The position numbers were made by a program, and so were the translations under genes. A stretch of DNA of 64,000 nt, taken from positions 59,517,701-59,581,700 of the forward strand of contig NC_134463.1 of the NCBI RefSeq assembly GCF_047948215.1, read 5' to 3'. Below the pieces are notes generated by a model, which did not search any database, had not been told where the DNA came from, and saw only the letters and a program-made list of their open reading frames with translations. This document shows positions 37,181 through 44,542 of the stretch, in pieces. Every line of letters begins with the position of its first letter. The first letter of the stretch is position 1. The DNA is from Lycorma delicatula (Eukaryota; Arthropoda; Insecta; Hemiptera; Fulgoridae).

Positions 37181-40122
37181 TACTTTAATATTATATATAT
37201 AATATTAAAGCAAACTGAAGATGCATATTAAGCGTGTTAACCTGAATTAGGAACTCATACAGGCAGTTGGATACATAAACAACTAACCAAAAGAAGCATT
37301 TAGTGACATTAGCACTTTAAGTTCGATTAAATGGCTGCACTTTGATATTCTGCAATCTGATTTAAGCATTTTTGAAATTAGAAATAAATATTGTATTTTT
37401 ATTTCTGTAAGAGGTAATAATTGATCATTCCTGTATTGCCATGGAGAACTAGCCTCTGACACATCAGTAATAAATATAAGTGTACAGTTATGATACGAGA
37501 TGTATTCTTTAAGTAAGTACTATTTTGACATATGTCAGCTGCAGCGTGGCTGTTGCTGTTTCATGCATGTGCAAAGTAACTACATCTTGCTACAGAATCC
37601 ATTACGTGGTTGTTAGTCTTTGTTTATAGTTTACTTTGCATATTTAAAATGCCTATAACTAGAGACAGTGCTGCTAATTGTGAAATATGCATTTAATTCG
37701 TAAATGCAAGATGTACAAAAGTGACCAAAATTCATAGATAGATTAGTGAAGTGTATGAGAATAATGCTTTGTCCAGTGGAATGGTGACAAAATGGATTAG
37801 AACATTTAAAGAGGCTGTATGCATGAACACAATGTATAGAATGAGGGACCTTCTGTCATTACTGATGACCTGGTACAGAGAGTTAATGGAAAAGTCTGTG
37901 AGAATAGATGGTTTATGATTTCATTGCTATGCAATGAATTTCCTTTAATTTCACAAAGTTTTCTCGTAGAAATTGTGTCTGAACACTTAAATTATTAGAA
38001 GTTGTACTCTTACTGGGTACCAAAAATGCTAAGTTCCGCAAAAACAAATGTTTAGCTTGCTTTGAATTTTTTCACTAGTTACAGCAATGAAGGCGATTTG
38101 TTTTTAAGCTGAGTTGTTACTGGTGACTAGAAGGTGTCTCACATTGCACCAGAATCAAAACAACAGTCCACGGAATGGAGACGCTCAACATCTCTAAGAA
38201 AATGAAGTTCAAATAAACAATGCCAGCCTGTAAAATCATGTACACTGTGTTTTGGGATAAACAGGAGCCATTGCTTATTAATTTTTTCCTTGGTGTGAAA
38301 TGATAAATCCTGTGGTAAATTGAGACCTTGACTAAATTGCACTGCACAATCCAAAACAGAAGGCATGCTGGCATGCTCAGTACAAGAATCGTGCTGCTTA
38401 AAAATTGTGCTCGGCCACACACGACACTATTTGGCTGAGAACAAATTGATTACCCACCATATAGTCCTGACCTGATGCCAGTGACTACCACTTACTTATT
38501 CCTGCATTTATGCAGCATGTCGGTGGTGAGCACCATGATATCAAAATAGCTGTTCAGCAATAGTTATTTTTTCAGGCGGTAGATTTCTATGAAGCTGGAT
38601 TGAAGAAGGTGATCACGCAATACAACTATCTTAATATAGGTGGAAATTATGTAGAATTGTAGATTAAGATCCAGGTTTTCATGTGTATAATTTAAAAAAA
38701 AAAATTTGCTTATTTTTTATACCAAAATTGTACTTACTTAAAAAACATGCCTTGTATAATAACAATAGTAATAATGTGTGTGTGGGTAATTATATATTTG
38801 CATGTACATACATACGTTGTACATAAAAGTAACCTTGATTATAGACTTGTTATTTTATGTAGTATTTTTGGTTAGCTTAAACAAAAATAAAATGCATAAT
38901 AATAATAAACATAGTAATTCAATCATTGGTATACTATTTTTCTTCTCAGATCTGTACTTGAAGTTATGTCTGTGGCATACAGTTGTAAAAATTCTTCTTA
39001 TCCATTGGAATATTTAGCAAAGTTACTACTTTATGATTCTATGACTACAGCTGAAGAAGATTGTATTTATTATAATATTAAAGTTTCTAATGCCCATATT
39101 GTGTTTTTGAAGAGTTCATTTGACTCATCAAAGCAGGTAAAAAATAAAAATTGTTTGTATTTTTACTTTATAAGTTGACAAGTAAATTTTAAATAAAAAT
39201 ATACCTGAAAATAGTCAATACATGTTAACATATATCTCTGCAGTAGTTTTTGATTTTGTTTGGCTTTATTTATTACTTGTATCACAAAAGTAATAAATAT
39301 TAAATAAAATATCTATTTTTGATATACATACCTAGATATAAATGAGGGATGACTGAAATGTAATGTGTAGCAATAAATGATGACTATGTGGGAAAATAAA
39401 TGTAAATTCTTGTGGGAAATAGATTGAACATTTATGCCATATTTTTATCATTTGCAAGTTAAAAGAGATTTGCATTATATTTCTGCCAACCCTTGCATAT
39501 TATTAATATAACATTGCAGCATATAAAGTTGGAATTCAGTTATTACATTAGTTATAATATGTATCAAAATATTCAGGTATGCTATTCAGAAAAGAAAAAC
39601 CATTGATACATAATAAAATGTGTTCTTAACATACCAACAAATCATGCACTTACTTTAAATAGAAATAATTATGAAACCTTAACTTAAATACAATAGAACA
39701 GTATAACACAAATTTACAAAACATTTTGCAGTCATTCTTAATGAACAACTCTTGACACATATCTCACACTGATACATTACAGATATTTAAAGTAATCCTA
39801 CCTTTTGATCTTCATTCTTAATTCACCCTTCTGTGTTCTTAATTAAGTCCCATCTTGCTTGAATTTATGTAATGGCTTCTGTATTCCCCTTCATTTTATA
39901 ATGTTAACCTTTCCTATGTTTTTCTTTTAAGCTGTAAAAAAAAGTATATTTTATTCCTAAAGACACTTTTAAATATTTCTGTTTTAGTTTGTTAAGTAAC
40001 AGTTTTTTTTTGTTTTTAATTTCTTCCAGGTTATTGGAAGGAGATTAAAATGTGTTACTGAAGCTGTTGACTCTATAGCTGTATCGCAATTACTTTTAAA
40101 TTGTTCAACAAGAGAATATTAA
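17778..40122 (+). CDS. SAC3D1: SAC3/GANP domain protein (SAC3D1-like), complete seven-exon gene
   Basis: Exons: 17778-17848, 21952-22155, 27355-27516, 28943-29146, 33095-33235, 38950-39136, 40030-40122. Joined, they give 1062 bases, an ATG-to-TAA frame of 353 residues. Introns 1-5 are phase 2 and intron 6 is phase 0; all are GT-AG. Landmarks of the SAC3/GANP family: an N-terminal [11 protein letters not shown] (family form G-T-C-x-x-M-C-P-E-x-E), RSAAG near residue 118, the hallmark [15 protein letters not shown] near residue 157, and a helical repeat body through [17 protein letters not shown]. The family includes yeast Sac3 (mRNA export, TREX-2) and SAC3D1/SHD1, which is linked to centrosomes and mitosis; length fits the short SAC3D1 type. 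Function here is inferred from family. The assignment to SAC3D1 over other SAC3 paralogues rests on length and the N-terminal motif. Confidence 0.9.
18488..19761 (+). mobile_element. mariner element with TIRs and TA target site
   Basis: Ends are inverted: CGAGGTGTGTTCAAAAAGTAA at the left, and at the right the complement of TGGAGTATGTTCAAAAAGTAA. TA dinucleotides flank both. The 1274-base length is normal for mariner. It sits in intron 1 of the SAC3 gene in the same orientation, inside an older repeat that continues on both sides. Confidence 0.9.
18697..19570 (+). pseudogene. mariner transposase, broken by few lesions
   Basis: The N-terminal frame (18697-19104) is an intact helix-turn-helix domain with [18 protein letters not shown] and [14 protein letters not shown]. 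The catalytic part follows in another frame: GDETWV (first Asp), [30 protein letters not shown] (second Asp) and VPCDVNFF (third Asp), with 33 residues between the last two where the family usually has 34. Single-base losses near 19090 and 19155 and a TAA at 19355-19357 destroy the frame. A cut-and-paste transposase by family; this copy is inactive but comparatively young. Confidence 0.85.
19796..20240 (+). repeat. Dispersed repeat family B, copy 1
   Basis: Matches 43056-43425 in the same orientation, sharing GGTAATTGGTGATCTTGATA-like, AACCCACCCCTTTTTTC-like and CTACCAAGTTTGAA, then GGTCCAGAGT and ATCCATCTG in order. The copy seems to continue left of the mariner (about 18000-18487), which would make the mariner a later insertion into it. 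No coding sequence seen. Confidence 0.65.
20470..20532. repeat. 28-bp arm hairpin with 7-base loop
   Basis: TTGTATGAGATAATTTACAA and the following TTTTCATC are repeated in inverted form at 20505-20532 with two mismatches. It is followed by AAATAAATAA-rich sequence. No known element end is recognised. Confidence 0.85.
21120..21760 (+). pseudogene. DDE transposase remnant, copy T1 (Tc1/mariner superfamily)
   Basis: Broken frames on + contain [39 protein letters not shown] and LMLYFMSDE. This is the order helix-turn-helix, LKPYKIQVVQQL-type linker and first catalytic FxSDEA motif of the insect DDE_3-type transposases. Nothing after the first catalytic Asp survives. A perfect 16-base hairpin (21722-21757, loop TATT) lies at its end. 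Sits in SAC3 intron 1. Confidence 0.65.
21952..22155 (+). CDS. SAC3D1: SAC3D1-like exon 2
   Basis: Between TCCTTTTTCAG and GTATGT. Contains [31 protein letters not shown] and [15 protein letters not shown], the conserved N-terminal SAC3 segment with the RSAAG turn. Phase 2 at both ends. Confidence 0.9.
22790..23170 (-). pseudogene. DDE transposase remnant, copy T2 (catalytic half)
   Basis: Minus-strand frames show a damaged form of the second and third catalytic blocks of the same DDE_3-type family as T1. These are FNKMVHAHT in the place of QQDGARAHT, then IELVGPVL, and [12 protein letters not shown] in the place of the DFFLWGxxK block. Frameshifts abound. It is antisense within SAC3 intron 2. 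Confidence 0.55.
23590..24240 (-). pseudogene. Non-LTR reverse transcriptase remnant (Jockey/CR1-like)
   Basis: Minus-strand frames resemble the palm of a non-LTR reverse transcriptase: [20 protein letters not shown] (family KAFDxVxHxxLLxKLxxYGI), [13 protein letters not shown], then [10 protein letters not shown] and [10 protein letters not shown], where FIEDTT stands in the place of the catalytic F-x-D-D-T. A further [11 protein letters not shown] block fits the next motif. The first catalytic Asp of the FADD box is replaced and frames are broken. Dead and antisense in SAC3 intron 2. Confidence 0.65.
25770..26450 (-). pseudogene. Possible 3' remnant of a non-LTR element
   Basis: Minus-strand frames have a basic stretch [18 protein letters not shown] preceded by [11 protein letters not shown]. 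This recalls the basic C-terminal tails of RTE-like or Jockey-like reverse transcriptases. No catalytic motif is visible and the match is loose. The + strand frame at 25777-25962 is a hydrophobic artefact of the T-rich strand. Confidence 0.25.
27025..27190 (+). repeat. Dispersed repeat family D, copy 1
   Basis: Shares GACTGAAATGTAA, TTTATGCCATATTTATACCATTTG-like and a final CACTTGCATTC-like word, in order, with 39344-39510. Both copies lie in SAC3 introns. A short non-coding transposon fragment is the likely source; class unknown. Confidence 0.45.
27355..27516 (+). CDS. SAC3D1: SAC3D1-like exon 3 (family hallmark)
   Basis: Between TTATTATATTATAG and GTAAGA. Encodes [18 protein letters not shown] and [11 protein letters not shown], the most conserved signature of the SAC3/GANP domain, then [11 protein letters not shown]. 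Phase 2 at both ends. Confidence 0.95.
27517..28942 (+). other. SAC3D1-like intron 3, no element recognised
   Basis: A 1.4 kb AT-rich intron with a (TA)n run near 27700-27720 and a 12-base inverted pair around 28684-28724 (CTCATCTTAAA). No gene or transposon is legible. Confidence 0.6.
28943..29146 (+). CDS. SAC3D1: SAC3D1-like exon 4
   Basis: Between GTTTCTTTAG and GTAAGT, a textbook pair. Encodes [20 protein letters not shown] and [20 protein letters not shown], helical repeat sequence of the SAC3 fold. Phase 2 at both ends. Confidence 0.95.
29147..33094 (+). other. SAC3D1-like intron 4 (3.9 kb)
   Basis: Contains a non-LTR endonuclease fragment at 31490-32915. The stretch 29380-30060 is less AT-rich and probably old transposon, but I could not assign it. 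The remainder is blank AT-rich DNA. Confidence 0.7.
31490..32915 (+). pseudogene. Non-LTR retrotransposon 5' part with endonuclease domain (RTE-like)
   Basis: A GC-richer leader (31490-31890) is followed by AP-endonuclease-type sequence. The first frame (31895-32077) reads [20 protein letters not shown] and [15 protein letters not shown], matching the N-x-R-G and xxISETK blocks. The second (32258-32602) holds [14 protein letters not shown], where GDFNxRVG carries a catalytic Asp/Asn pair, and a downstream SIIDYVLKN block. Frames are broken between them, and the SDH-type block after 32602 is disrupted. The element fades at about 32915 with no reverse transcriptase. The domain nicks target DNA in intact relatives. 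A truncated, inactive insertion, sense in SAC3 intron 4. The clade (RTE-like) is inferred from the CFDP2-like wording of the endonuclease. Confidence 0.75.
33095..33235 (+). CDS. SAC3D1: SAC3D1-like exon 5
   Basis: Between TTTATGTAG and GTAATA. Encodes [20 protein letters not shown] and [20 protein letters not shown]. Phase 2 at both ends. No stop in the required frame. Confidence 0.9.
33996..35244 (+). mobile_element. Internally deleted Tigger/pogo element with TIRs
   Basis: The left end begins CATTACACCCTCAATTTAAA after a TA. The right end, read as complement, begins CAGTACACCCTCAATTTAGG. Between them lies one open frame joining the two ends of a Tigger transposase. The right flank is a (GT)n run, so the second TA of the target site is not visible. 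Confidence 0.8.
34404..34787 (+). CDS. Truncated Tigger-like transposase, N- and C-termini only
   Basis: A continuous 127-residue frame. Residues 1-60 ([20 protein letters not shown], then [16 protein letters not shown]) are the psq/CENP-B-type helix-turn-helix that binds the element ends. Residues 64-127 ([20 protein letters not shown] to EDPVMERS) look like the acidic C-terminal tail of Tigger proteins. The second CENP-B helix block and the whole DDE catalytic domain are missing without breaking the frame. Such a protein could bind transposon ends but not cut. Whether it is expressed is unknown. Confidence 0.65.
   Translation: MSAVLKPKNQKKILLLLEKNKFLNCLDNKYAVARKFNLNESSVHTIRLNKDKIRQSIMASVLVVEELSDSELMETIENKIVQDINENEEKILIKNKTVDLTNVAKFVNMAEELKEFIIAEDPVMERS
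35243..35264. repeat. (GT)n microsatellite
   Basis: Eleven TG units directly abutting the right end of the Tigger element. Confidence 0.95.
35375..36400 (-). pseudogene. DDE transposase remnant, copy T3 (near full length)
   Basis: Reading minus from about 36350: a helix-turn-helix part with [12 protein letters not shown] sequence; [54 protein letters not shown]; then [12 protein letters not shown] (second catalytic Asp), [39 protein letters not shown] (third catalytic Asp) and [14 protein letters not shown]. This is the complete domain order of the insect DDE_3-type transposases in the Tc1/mariner superfamily. Frameshifts near 35880 and several stops inactivate it. It is the best copy for naming T1, T2 and T4. 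Antisense within SAC3 intron 5. Confidence 0.8.
37131..37210. repeat. (CT)n(TA)n microsatellite with a 28-base perfect palindrome
   Basis: A CT run passes into a TA run and is followed at 37183-37210 by CTTTAATATTATAT and its exact complement. Confidence 0.9.
37496..38754 (+). mobile_element. mariner element with TIRs, decayed transposase
   Basis: Inverted ends: CGAGATGTATTCTTTAAGTA and, complemented from the right, CAAGGCATGTTTTTTAAGTA, both followed by AGTAC and an ATTTTG word. TA flanks both sides. Length is 1259 bases. Transposase traces on + are [15 protein letters not shown] at 37650, [18 protein letters not shown], and a C-terminal SDYHL with FLHLC near 38485 (third catalytic Asp block). 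Frames are heavily broken. A different mariner lineage from the one in intron 1, judging by the ends and the SDYHLF-type motif. Confidence 0.85.
38950..39136 (+). CDS. SAC3D1: SAC3D1-like exon 6
   Basis: Between TTTTTCTTCTCAG and GTAAAA. Encodes [20 protein letters not shown] and [19 protein letters not shown], the C-terminal winged-helix-like part of the SAC3 domain. Starts in phase 2 and ends in phase 0. Confidence 0.9.
39137..40029 (+). other. SAC3D1-like intron 6
   Basis: A phase-0 intron of 0.9 kb with a repeat D fragment (39344-39510) and nothing else recognised. Confidence 0.7.
40030..40122 (+). CDS. SAC3D1: SAC3D1-like exon 7 (stop codon)
   Basis: Follows TTTCTTCCAG. Reads [20 protein letters not shown] and ends [10 protein letters not shown] then TAA. 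This short C-terminal exon closes the frame. Confidence 0.9.
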   Translation, partial: VIGRRLKCVTEAVDSIAVSQLLLNCSTREY

Positions 40123-40203
40123 AAAAAAGATATATAAAATTATTGTGTTGATACATTATTCTTTTAACCCCAGTCTTTTGTATAAAATTTTTTATTGCCT
40201 AAA

Positions 40204-40209
40204 AATAAA
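40204..40209 (+). terminator. Candidate poly(A) signal of the SAC3 gene
   Basis: First AATAAA after the stop codon, 82 bases downstream of it. Chosen by position and hexamer only; in AT-rich DNA such hexamers are common. Confidence 0.45.
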
Positions 40210-41180
40210 TTCCTGAAGATAAAAATTATTTATAAAATCAGTTAATGTGACAACCATTTATAATGAAGTCATAAGGTGACAGAAAAACTGCAATTGAATT
40301 ACTTAAACAAATACCAGAAATAGTTTTATGTTACTTTCCCAGATGCATGTAATCTGACACGAGTCATTCCAAAAAAAAATGAGAGCTGTCTTCAAGATCC
40401 CATCCCAGGATTACTCGAGAGAGTGAAGTGATATTGCATTGCTTTCTTCACCGTAACAAAAAATAATTGAATATCAGCCCAGCATGCCAAACTGATATCA
40501 GTGTTTATCATATATTTGTTCAAAAGTAACATATTAACTCTGTTCATTGAAGGGATTGGCTATATTGTAAAGATCATTACTCTTAAGAAAAGCAACAATA
40601 TGCTTTTTTATTTTACATGCATTAAAAAAAAAAATAGGAAAGAGGTTGTAAAGCAGTAAATTAATTTATCCATTTTTCATATAAAATAGTGTGTTATTTA
40701 CGCTATTTTTAACTCTGCAAGGGAACATGTTAAAGTATTAAAAGTAAATTGATTGAACTCTAAACAGTGTTACATATAAAAAAAAAAAACAACATAATGT
40801 AGGTAATATTTTTATTTAATTAATATTAATTTGCAAAACCCATGTCTGTTAGGAAATTATCAATGTATTTTAGCAATGCACTTTACAGAAGCTTCACAGC
40901 ACGTACATTATAAAGCATTTTATAAACAACAATAATTATATGTAGAAGGTTGACTGTGCCATTTCCTTGTGTATTTAAAATTGAAATTTCTTGTAACAAC
41001 TTGACTATTTCCAATTTTTATGTTTATTTGAGTTGGGTATGTTCTATTAACAGGAATTCACAGAATATTTAAAATTGTTTTCCATCAGTTATCAGTATGA
41101 TTTGATATCAAAGTTGTTCATTAAGGAAGTATTATTTTTAATCATTAACGAATGATTATTTTTTTAAATTTATATATTTT

Positions 41181-42195
41181 AAAATAATTTTGATATTAAC
41201 ATATTGGTTTTCAATTGAGTCCAAAATCGTACGTTTATAAACAAATTGTTACCTCCTTTTTTTGCGACGGTTACAGGTTAAAATATATGTAAATTAAAAA
41301 AAAACTTTACGTGTAACAACGTATAAACTTTTTTTTCAATTTTTATGATTACATTTTACGTAGTAAAATACATGTTTTTTTTTTTTTTTGTAAATGTTTC
41401 CAGCATCGTAATTAGAAATCAATCAGAAATATCTTTTCATTTGGACGTTGCAGGTTAAAAATATATTTAAATAAATAATTAATAATTTACATGTAAAACC
41501 CAAAAGCATTGTTTTCTAACGTTAAAATTATTATATATTAAAATAATGTTGAATTTTAAGTTTTTATTAGAAAATGATTCGCTAATAGTAACTGAACCTC
41601 AACACTTACTATCTTTAATCCTGTGACGGTAAAAGTTAGCAATATAATAGAATAAATATTTACATTTTAACGCATAAGCAAATATTTTCTAAGTTTTAAA
41701 TTCATATATTTTTATATAGTGTAGAATTTATAGTTTTCAATTTAATATGATCTCAAAATCGTAATTCCACATCGAAAATTATTATCTTATCGTTCGTTTC
41801 GCCTCGGAAAAAAATATTATTAAAAAGCTACATAAAAATTAACGTGTTATTAAAAGCAATTTATATAATAAAATAATTTTGATATTAACATATTGGTTTT
41901 GAATATGATTTCAAAATCGTACGTTTATAAAAAAACTATTACCTCTTCTTTTTCGCGACGGTTACAGGTTAAAATATATGTAAATTAAAAAAAAAACTTT
42001 ACGTGTAACAACGTATAAACGTTTTTTTCAATTTTAATGATTACATTTTACGTAGTAAAATACATTTTTTTTTTTGTAAATGTTTTCAAAATCGTAATTA
42101 CAAATTAATCAGTAATATCTTTTCATTTGGACATTGCAGGTTAAAAATATAATTTAATAAATAAATAATAATTTACGTGTAAAACCTGTAAATAA
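41181..42195. repeat. Satellite array with about 175-bp monomers and a four-monomer higher-order period
   Basis: The block beginning AAAATAATTTTGATATTAAC at 41181 recurs at 41871, about 690 bases later, with more than 90 percent visible identity over 320 bases. Inside the period, weaker copies of a smaller unit begin near 41263 (GCGACGGTTACAGG), 41442 (GGACGTTGCAGG), 41622 (GTGACGGTAAAAG), 41790, 41957 and 42130. Each is followed by a TTTACxTGTAA or TTAACGTGTTA word and, later, an AATCGTA word. So the monomer is about 165-180 bases and four make the 690-base unit. It begins about 1 kb past the SAC3 stop codon. Confidence 0.85.
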
Positions 42196-43055
42196 TGTAT
42201 CATAATTTTTAACTGAAAACATTGTATAAAAAATATAGATGAGGCCTGTTTATTAATTTACTACTATGCCTGCTGTAGAATTACATTATTTTAGCATTAG
42301 ATCAATTAAAATCTATTAATCAGCTTATTGCCACAACGTCAACTTTTGTGTGCGGTATTATTATTATTATTACACATTACAAGTTTTCCTAATTACCCCT
42401 TTTGCATAGGATGATGAAAAAGTAATAGGTATGGGAATAGGTCATAAAAATATACTTTTAGTAAATTTATTCTTATTTTAAAATATGTTTCATAAATTGA
42501 TCTGTATGATTCTTAAAATAATTTATCTACAAATAACATTTTTATCTATGTATTTTAAATAAAATTACAAATTTTGTAATATATTAATGTTAACAAAATT
42601 TTATACATATAGGTTCACTGAACTTGTTTACTATAAACAAAGAACCTTTATTACCATTGTATAATTTATATGCATGTTGCCCTAAAAACAGTAGGGTCAA
42701 GAGAATAAAATCATTTATGCATTTAAGACTTAATAACAATAGAGAGAAAAGTGATACATTCTATTTATTATGTAACATTGAGATATACAGTGGTATTTTT
42801 TTAAGGTTAGGTCAGGAAGATATTTCCATGGCTCATGGTCTGTGTCATTGCATTTCGCTTTCATTCTTTATTAAAACAGTTAAACTAATTAATAGTTCTC
42901 CAAGTCTTAGGTATTTCTGAAATAAAACTCAATGTTTTACCTTTTTAAAATAAAAAGAATAAAAAAAAAAACAAAAAGTATAACCATCTTCTAGCCCTTG
43001 TTTTACCATTGTCATGGAGTGGTTTGCACCGTGATTTTGCTGTTAAAGAGCATTA
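42196..43055. other. No gene recognised
   Basis: The 98-residue open frame at 42624-42920 on + has no known domain, no splice-site support and a low-complexity, cysteine- and leucine-scattered composition. I do not treat it as a gene. Confidence 0.35.
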
Positions 43056-43425
43056 CAAAAATTTTTGGTAATTGGTGATCTTGATAAAAAAAACAACTTT
43101 TGTAAGAAAATGTTTTTGCTAACGTGCACCAGTAAAGTTTGAAGTTTTATTTTAAACATAAAACCCACCCCTTTTTTCAAAACTTTAACGCATTTTTTTC
43201 CCAAAGGTCTACTAAGTTTGAAGAAAATCGATCAACAGGGTCCAGAGTTAAAAGATCAAATACAGGTCAACATACATATGTCCATCTGACAAAAATAGAT
43301 TTGTTTTGATTTTGTGAGCAATGGAATAAAAAATTTTCACAATTTATTTAAATATATATTTTTTTGATAAAAATGTCTCCTTAAAGCACAAAACTTAAAA
43401 AAATCAATTTTTTTTTATCAATCTA
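43056..43425 (+). repeat. Dispersed repeat family B, copy 2
   Basis: Pairs with 19796-20240 (shared words given there). It ends directly at the TIR of the mariner starting at 43433. The two family B copies thus both border a mariner, although the two mariners differ. Confidence 0.65.
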
Positions 43426-43432
43426 TATACAA

Positions 43433-44535
43433 GGTTTGTAAATAAATTAATGAGACTGGTTCAGAAAAACATTTTGTTTACAATCCAGTTGATACATGGA
43501 CTCTATCACCTTTGAAATAGTTCCCTTAGGAAGCCATGCAATGCTTCAAATGGTTTTCCCACTTTTCATAGCAGTGTTGGAATTCAAACCGGAATATTCT
43601 TCAGATGGTCGATTACATTTTTTTTATGTTTCTACTGTTCCAAAATGGTGTTTTTTTTAACGTCGTGAACAGGAAAAAGTCACAGGGACTCAAGTCAGGT
43701 AAATAAGGTGGTTGAGGAACAACAGGAATGTTTTTCTTTGCTAAAAAATCATTAATTGAGAGTGCAGTGTGATAAGGTGCATTGTCATGATACAGCATCC
43801 AGTTTTCTTTGATGGCTGGTCTCGTGCCACGTGGACAACTCTTTTCTGCAGTCTTTCAACAATATCTCGGTAAAAATATTGATTTACAGTCTGCCCTGTA
43901 GGCAAAAACAACTTATGGACAATGCCATTACTATCGAAGAAACAAATTAGCATGGTTTGATTCTTGATTTTCTGGAACATGGTGAGTTTGAAGTGTGCCA
44001 CTCCTTGCTCTGGTATTTTGTTTCTAGGTCATACTCAAATATCCAAGATTCATGACCAGTATTAACATTTTTAGAAAATCAGGATCAGTTTCAGTTCACC
44101 CTAGAAGATCACAGCACACTTCCACCCTGTTATTTTCTGTTCAACAGTAAGGTTTTTTAGGACCAATTTTGCACAAACTTTTTTTATGCCCAATTCATTT
44201 GTCAAAATTTGATGGCCTGTGGTAAGGTTCAAATTCAATTGTTCTGCAATCATTCTTACAGTTAATCGCTGGTTGTGTCATATCAATTCTCTTAACATTG
44301 TCGTCACTTTTTGACGTTAATGGTCTTCCAGGGCATGGATCATCCACAATTGATTCGCGGCCATCTGAAAATGCTTAAACCACCTAAAACTTGGGCTTGT
44401 GATAGAGTGTTATCTCCATATGCCCTTTTCAATTTTGAAAAAGTTTCAGTAGCATTCTCACTGAGTTTAACGCAGAACTTGATTGTACAACAATTAGTAT
44501 CACTCACTGTTGTAACGCACAACAAAAGCTTGTTA
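43433..44535 (-). mobile_element. mariner element, 5' end lost
   Basis: Minus-strand order: N-terminal TIKFCVKLSENATETF and LKRAYGDNTLSQAQV (about 44400-44480); GHESWIFEYDLETKYQSKEW (44010-44060), where HESW replaces DESW at the first catalytic site; LICFFDSNGIVHKLFLPTGQ; YHDNAPYHTALSINDFLAKK (second Asp); PQPPYLPDLSPCDFFLF (third Asp); and HLKNIPV near the C-terminus. The 3' inverted repeat lies at 43433-43465 (complement of AAGGTTTGTAAATAAATTAA). No matching repeat was found at the other end, where virus-like sequence begins. Loss of the first Asp and several frameshifts make it inactive. Confidence 0.8.
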
Positions 44536-44542
44536 AAAAAAA

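Larger units (their letters stand above)
33236..38949 (+). other. SAC3D1-like intron 5, longest and most invaded
   Basis: A 5.7 kb intron holding, in order, an internally deleted Tigger (33996-35244), an antisense DDE transposase (35375-36400), CT/TA simple repeats with a palindrome (37131-37210) and a complete-ended mariner (37496-38754). About 60 percent is recognisable transposon. Confidence 0.8.

Noticed and set aside
38117..38422. Two overlapping minus frames of about 100 residues in the mariner at 37.5 kb
   Set aside because: Inside a + strand mariner bounded by TIRs; no domain on minus.
42624..42920. 98-residue open frame on +
   Set aside because: No domain, no supporting splice sites or neighbours, and composition like translated AT-rich DNA.
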